From Coriobacteriia bacterium (lineage in GTDB: Bacteria > Actinomycetota > Coriobacteriia > Coriobacteriales > QAMH01): a stretch of DNA of 7,058 nt. Each line of letters opens with the position of its first letter. The first letter of the stretch is position 1. Positions 5,081 through 7,058 of this stretch are shown here, one piece after another. The stretch spans positions 1-7,058 of the forward strand of contig CAAEKX010000291.1 of the NCBI GenBank assembly GCA_900756605.1, given 5' to 3'. The notes under the pieces are model-generated. The model saw only the letters and a list, made by a program, of their open reading frames with translations. It was not told the origin of the DNA and ran no database searches. The position numbers were made by a program, and so were the translations under genes.

Positions 5081-5935
5081 TTACGCGAAGAGCGAGCCAA
5101 CCGTCTCCTTGAGATATGCGGCGATCTTGGGGTCCTTCATGGCCTGGGCGACGTTCGCGGCAATCCACGAGGGAACCGTGCCCGTGTCATATCCATCGCG
5201 CGGATCGATGACGAGCGCATACATGTCCTCATGGTCGAGCAACGATACGAGGGCATCGGTGAGTTGGATTTCTCCACCGGCACCGGGCTCGGTCGTGGCA
5301 AGCAACTCCATGACCTTTGGAGTCAGCAGGTAGCGACCGAAGCTCGCGAGATTACTCGGCGCGTCCTCGAGCGCCGGCTTCTCGATCATCTCCGTGACCT
5401 TCCAGACGCCATCGCCCAGATCCTCGCCGCCGATGATGCCAAAGCGGCTCACTTCGTCATCGGATACGGGCAGTACGGCAATCACGCTCGCATTGCCATG
5501 TGCCTCGGATATCTCGCGCATCTTCTGGCAGATGCCATTCTCGGGTACGAGCACGTCACCGAGCATGACGAAGAACATGTCGTCGCCAGTCTCGGACGCG
5601 GCGACGTGAACGGCATGACCGAGGCCGAGCGGCTCATCCTGATACACGAAGCTCACGGGCAGCGCACCCGCATGCTCGACGGCATCGGCATACGTATCCT
5701 TGCCCACGCCACGCAAATGCTCGACAAGCGCGTCATGCGGAGAAAACTGATCCTCGATAGATTTCTTGTCGCGGCTGTTGACGATGATGACCTCATCGAC
5801 ACCCGCCTCGAGAGCCTCTTCGACGATGTACTGAATCGCCGGCTTGTCGAGTACGGGGAGCATCTCCTTGGGCTGAGCCTTCGTCGCAGGCAAGAAGCGG
5901 CTTCCCAAACCAGCAGCGGGTATTACAGCTTTCAT
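5081..5935 (-). CDS. galU: UTP--glucose-1-phosphate uridylyltransferase
   Basis: GalU converts UTP and glucose-1-phosphate to UDP-glucose and pyrophosphate in the cytoplasm, supplying glycosyl donors for envelope polymers. The 284-residue length is normal for a bacterial GalU. The nucleotide-binding N-terminus IPAAGLGSRFLPATKAQPKE (5-24) is complete, with KPAIQYIVEEA following. Other family marks are GLGHAV (104-109), the metal-site region MLGDVLV (124-130, D127), EKP (185-187), the GRYLL stretch (200-204), GEIQLTDAL (221-229) and GYDTGTVPSW (248-257). The ATG at 5935 overlaps the leuB stop in ATGA, and a strong GAGGAGG lies inside the end of leuB, so translation is coupled. The tRNA-Ser and glycosyltransferase genes follow. 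A galU rather than galF or other nucleotidyltransferase call is well supported by the motif set. Confidence 0.95.
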   Translation of the reverse strand: MKAVIPAAGLGSRFLPATKAQPKEMLPVLDKPAIQYIVEEALEAGVDEVIIVNSRDKKSIEDQFSPHDALVEHLRGVGKDTYADAVEHAGALPVSFVYQDEPLGLGHAVHVAASETGDDMFFVMLGDVLVPENGICQKMREISEAHGNASVIAVLPVSDDEVSRFGIIGGEDLGDGVWKVTEMIEKPALEDAPSNLASFGRYLLTPKVMELLATTEPGAGGEIQLTDALVSLLDHEDMYALVIDPRDGYDTGTVPSWIAANVAQAMKDPKIAAYLKETVGSLFA

Positions 5936-7035
5936 CTTTCCTCCTCGATGCAGGCGACGATCTTCTCGCCCATCTCAGTCGTTCCCAGAACATGCCCGGC
6001 ATCCGTCGCCTCCTGCGCGATGTCAGCCGTACGCCAACCCCGCGCCAAGACGCAATCGACCGCGCGTCTCACATCGGGTGCGGCCTCATCCAAACCCAAG
6101 CCGTGCGCAAGCATCATAGCAGCCGAAAGCACCTGAGCCAGGGGATTGGCGATGTTTTTGCCCGCGATATCGGGAGCCGAGCCGTGACAGGGCTCGAATA
6201 GCGATGTCCCGTCCCCGAGCGAGGCACTTGCGAGCAAGCCAAGCGACCCTGCCAGCACCGACGCCTCGTCGGAAAGTATGTCACCAAAGGTGTTCTCGGT
6301 GAGAATGACATCGAACTGTCCCGGATTCATGACAAGCTGCATCGCGCAATTATCGACGAGCATGTCGACAAGCTCGACATCGGGATAATCGACGGCGACA
6401 CGATGCACGACCTTGCGCCAGAGACGCCCCGTGTCGAGCACGTTGGCCTTATCGACACTCGTGACCTTGCCACGACGCTTCGCAGCCGCATCGAAAGCCT
6501 GCCGCGCGATGCGCTCGATTTCGTACTCGTCATACTGCATGACATCATGCGCATGCATCCCCGCGGCAGTCTCCACGGTTGCGTGCTCGCCGAAGTACAG
6601 ACCTCCCGTGAGCTCGCGGACGATGAGGATATCGCAACCGCGCACCGCCTCGGGTTTGAGCGGCGAGGCGTCGACAAGCGCATCGTAGACGTGCACGGGG
6701 CGTAGGTTCGCATAGAGCCCGAGCTCCTCGCGTATGCCGAGAAGCCCGTCCTCAGGACGCGGCTTGTCCGGATCAACCGTATCCCACCGCGGACCCCCGA
6801 CGGCCCCGAGCAGCACCGCGTCGGCGCGGCGGGCAAGCTCAAGCGTGGCCTCGGGAAGTGCGTTGCCGCATGCGTCAATCGCACAGCCGCCGATAAGAGC
6901 CTCGGTGCATGTGAACTCGATGTCGTACTTGCGTCCGACGGCATGCAGAACATCGAGCGCGACTTGCATGATCTCCGGACCGATGCCATCACCTGGCAAG
7001 ACGCAGATCTCGTATCGTTGCTTGGTCACGGTCAT
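5932..7035 (-). CDS. leuB: 3-isopropylmalate dehydrogenase
   Basis: LeuB oxidatively decarboxylates 3-isopropylmalate with NAD+ to give 2-oxoisocaproate, the third dedicated step in leucine synthesis. From the ATG at 7035 the protein has 367 residues, the usual length. Seen in order: LPGDGIGPEI (13-22); the substrate arginines R102 and R112 in GIREELGLYANLRP; R140 and Y147 in VRELTGGLYFGE; K196 in SVDKANVL; metal/substrate Asp D228 in VDNCAMQLV, D252 and D256 in FGDILSDEAS; NAD-binding HGSAPDIAGK (284-293). All catalytic residues are present, favouring LeuB over tartrate or isocitrate dehydrogenase. Start is uncertain: ATG at 7035 sits in TGATG with an apparent upstream stop; a GTG at 7029, preceded by AGGTGA at good spacing, would shorten it by two residues. 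The stop overlaps galU. Confidence 0.93.
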   Translation of the reverse strand: MTVTKQRYEICVLPGDGIGPEIMQVALDVLHAVGRKYDIEFTCTEALIGGCAIDACGNALPEATLELARRADAVLLGAVGGPRWDTVDPDKPRPEDGLLGIREELGLYANLRPVHVYDALVDASPLKPEAVRGCDILIVRELTGGLYFGEHATVETAAGMHAHDVMQYDEYEIERIARQAFDAAAKRRGKVTSVDKANVLDTGRLWRKVVHRVAVDYPDVELVDMLVDNCAMQLVMNPGQFDVILTENTFGDILSDEASVLAGSLGLLASASLGDGTSLFEPCHGSAPDIAGKNIANPLAQVLSAAMMLAHGLGLDEAAPDVRRAVDCVLARGWRTADIAQEATDAGHVLGTTEMGEKIVACIEEER

Positions 7036-7058
7036 CACCTGTGCATCTTCGTGCGGGC
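7035..7058 (-). CDS. Possible last codons of an upstream gene (leuD candidate)
   Basis: On the minus strand the last bases read as seven sense codons (A-R-T-K-M-H-R) then TGA at 7037-7035, which overlaps the leuB ATG by one base (TGATG). That junction, and leuB commonly following leuCD in bacteria, suggests the end of leuD. Twenty-four bases are too few to identify a gene, so this is context inference only. Confidence 0.3.
   Translation of the reverse strand, partial: ARTKMHR

Noticed and set aside
4985..6136. Long plus-strand open frame (383 codons) across galU
   Set aside because: It lies antisense to the well-supported galU and the 3' end of leuB. Its product is His/Arg/Leu-rich, matches no family I recognise, and also runs through the tRNA-Ser gene. 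High-GC codon bias creates such antisense frames.
1..7058. CRISPR array, IS element, prophage or toxin-antitoxin pair
   Set aside because: No regularly spaced direct repeats, transposase motifs, phage proteins or paired small ORFs were seen on either strand. Gaps between genes are all under 250 bases.

Overview
The window (7058 bases, high G+C, dense codon use typical of a high-GC genome) looks like chromosomal DNA of a high-GC Gram-positive bacterium. The protein flavour (bacterial-type GalU, a class A PBP with a Gly/Ser/Pro/Glu-rich tail, a tiny 2[4Fe-4S] ferredoxin, HAD-IIA protein) suggests Coriobacteriia (Actinomycetota). That placement is an impression from the proteins, not a database result. 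Most of the window is core housekeeping and envelope genes. No phage, IS, CRISPR array or defence system is visible.

Layout. Left edge, minus strand: the 5' part of a TRAM-domain, Fe-S RNA uracil-C5 methyltransferase (RlmD/RumA-like) running off the window at base 1 (1-431), preceded by a 55-residue 2[4Fe-4S] ferredoxin (516-683). A 245-bp divergent intergenic region (684-928) carries two clear palindromes and separates the ferredoxin from the plus-strand pair: a class A penicillin-binding protein (929-3079, probably starting at a TTG codon with a strong ribosome binding site) and a HAD-IIA phosphatase-like protein (3138-3908). This HAD protein lacks the catalytic nucleophile aspartate. The pair converges on a GT2 glycosyltransferase (minus, 3974-4882) across a 65-bp gap filled by a structured, probably dispersed repeat. 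Upstream of the glycosyltransferase on the minus strand are tRNA-Ser(UGA) with encoded CCA (4920-5012), galU (5081-5935) and leuB (5932-7035). The last two overlap by ATGA. The final bases suggest the end of a preceding gene (candidate leuD) overlapping leuB as TGATG.

How the genes work together. The PBP polymerises and cross-links peptidoglycan. GalU makes UDP-glucose, and the GT2 enzyme probably adds a sugar to a cell-surface polymer, so the middle of the window leans toward envelope synthesis. leuB belongs to leucine biosynthesis and seems to be the end of a leu operon onto which galU has been translationally coupled. The methyltransferase and ferredoxin are both Fe-S proteins on the same strand, but a functional link between them is not shown.

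The points most worth a second look are the nucleophile-less HAD protein, the palindromes in front of the ferredoxin and PBP genes, the repeat with mutually exclusive hairpins between the convergent genes, the galU-leuB coupling, and the glycosyltransferase gene that follows a tRNA gene by 37 bases with no separating terminator. I did not find a convincing previously undescribed multi-gene system.
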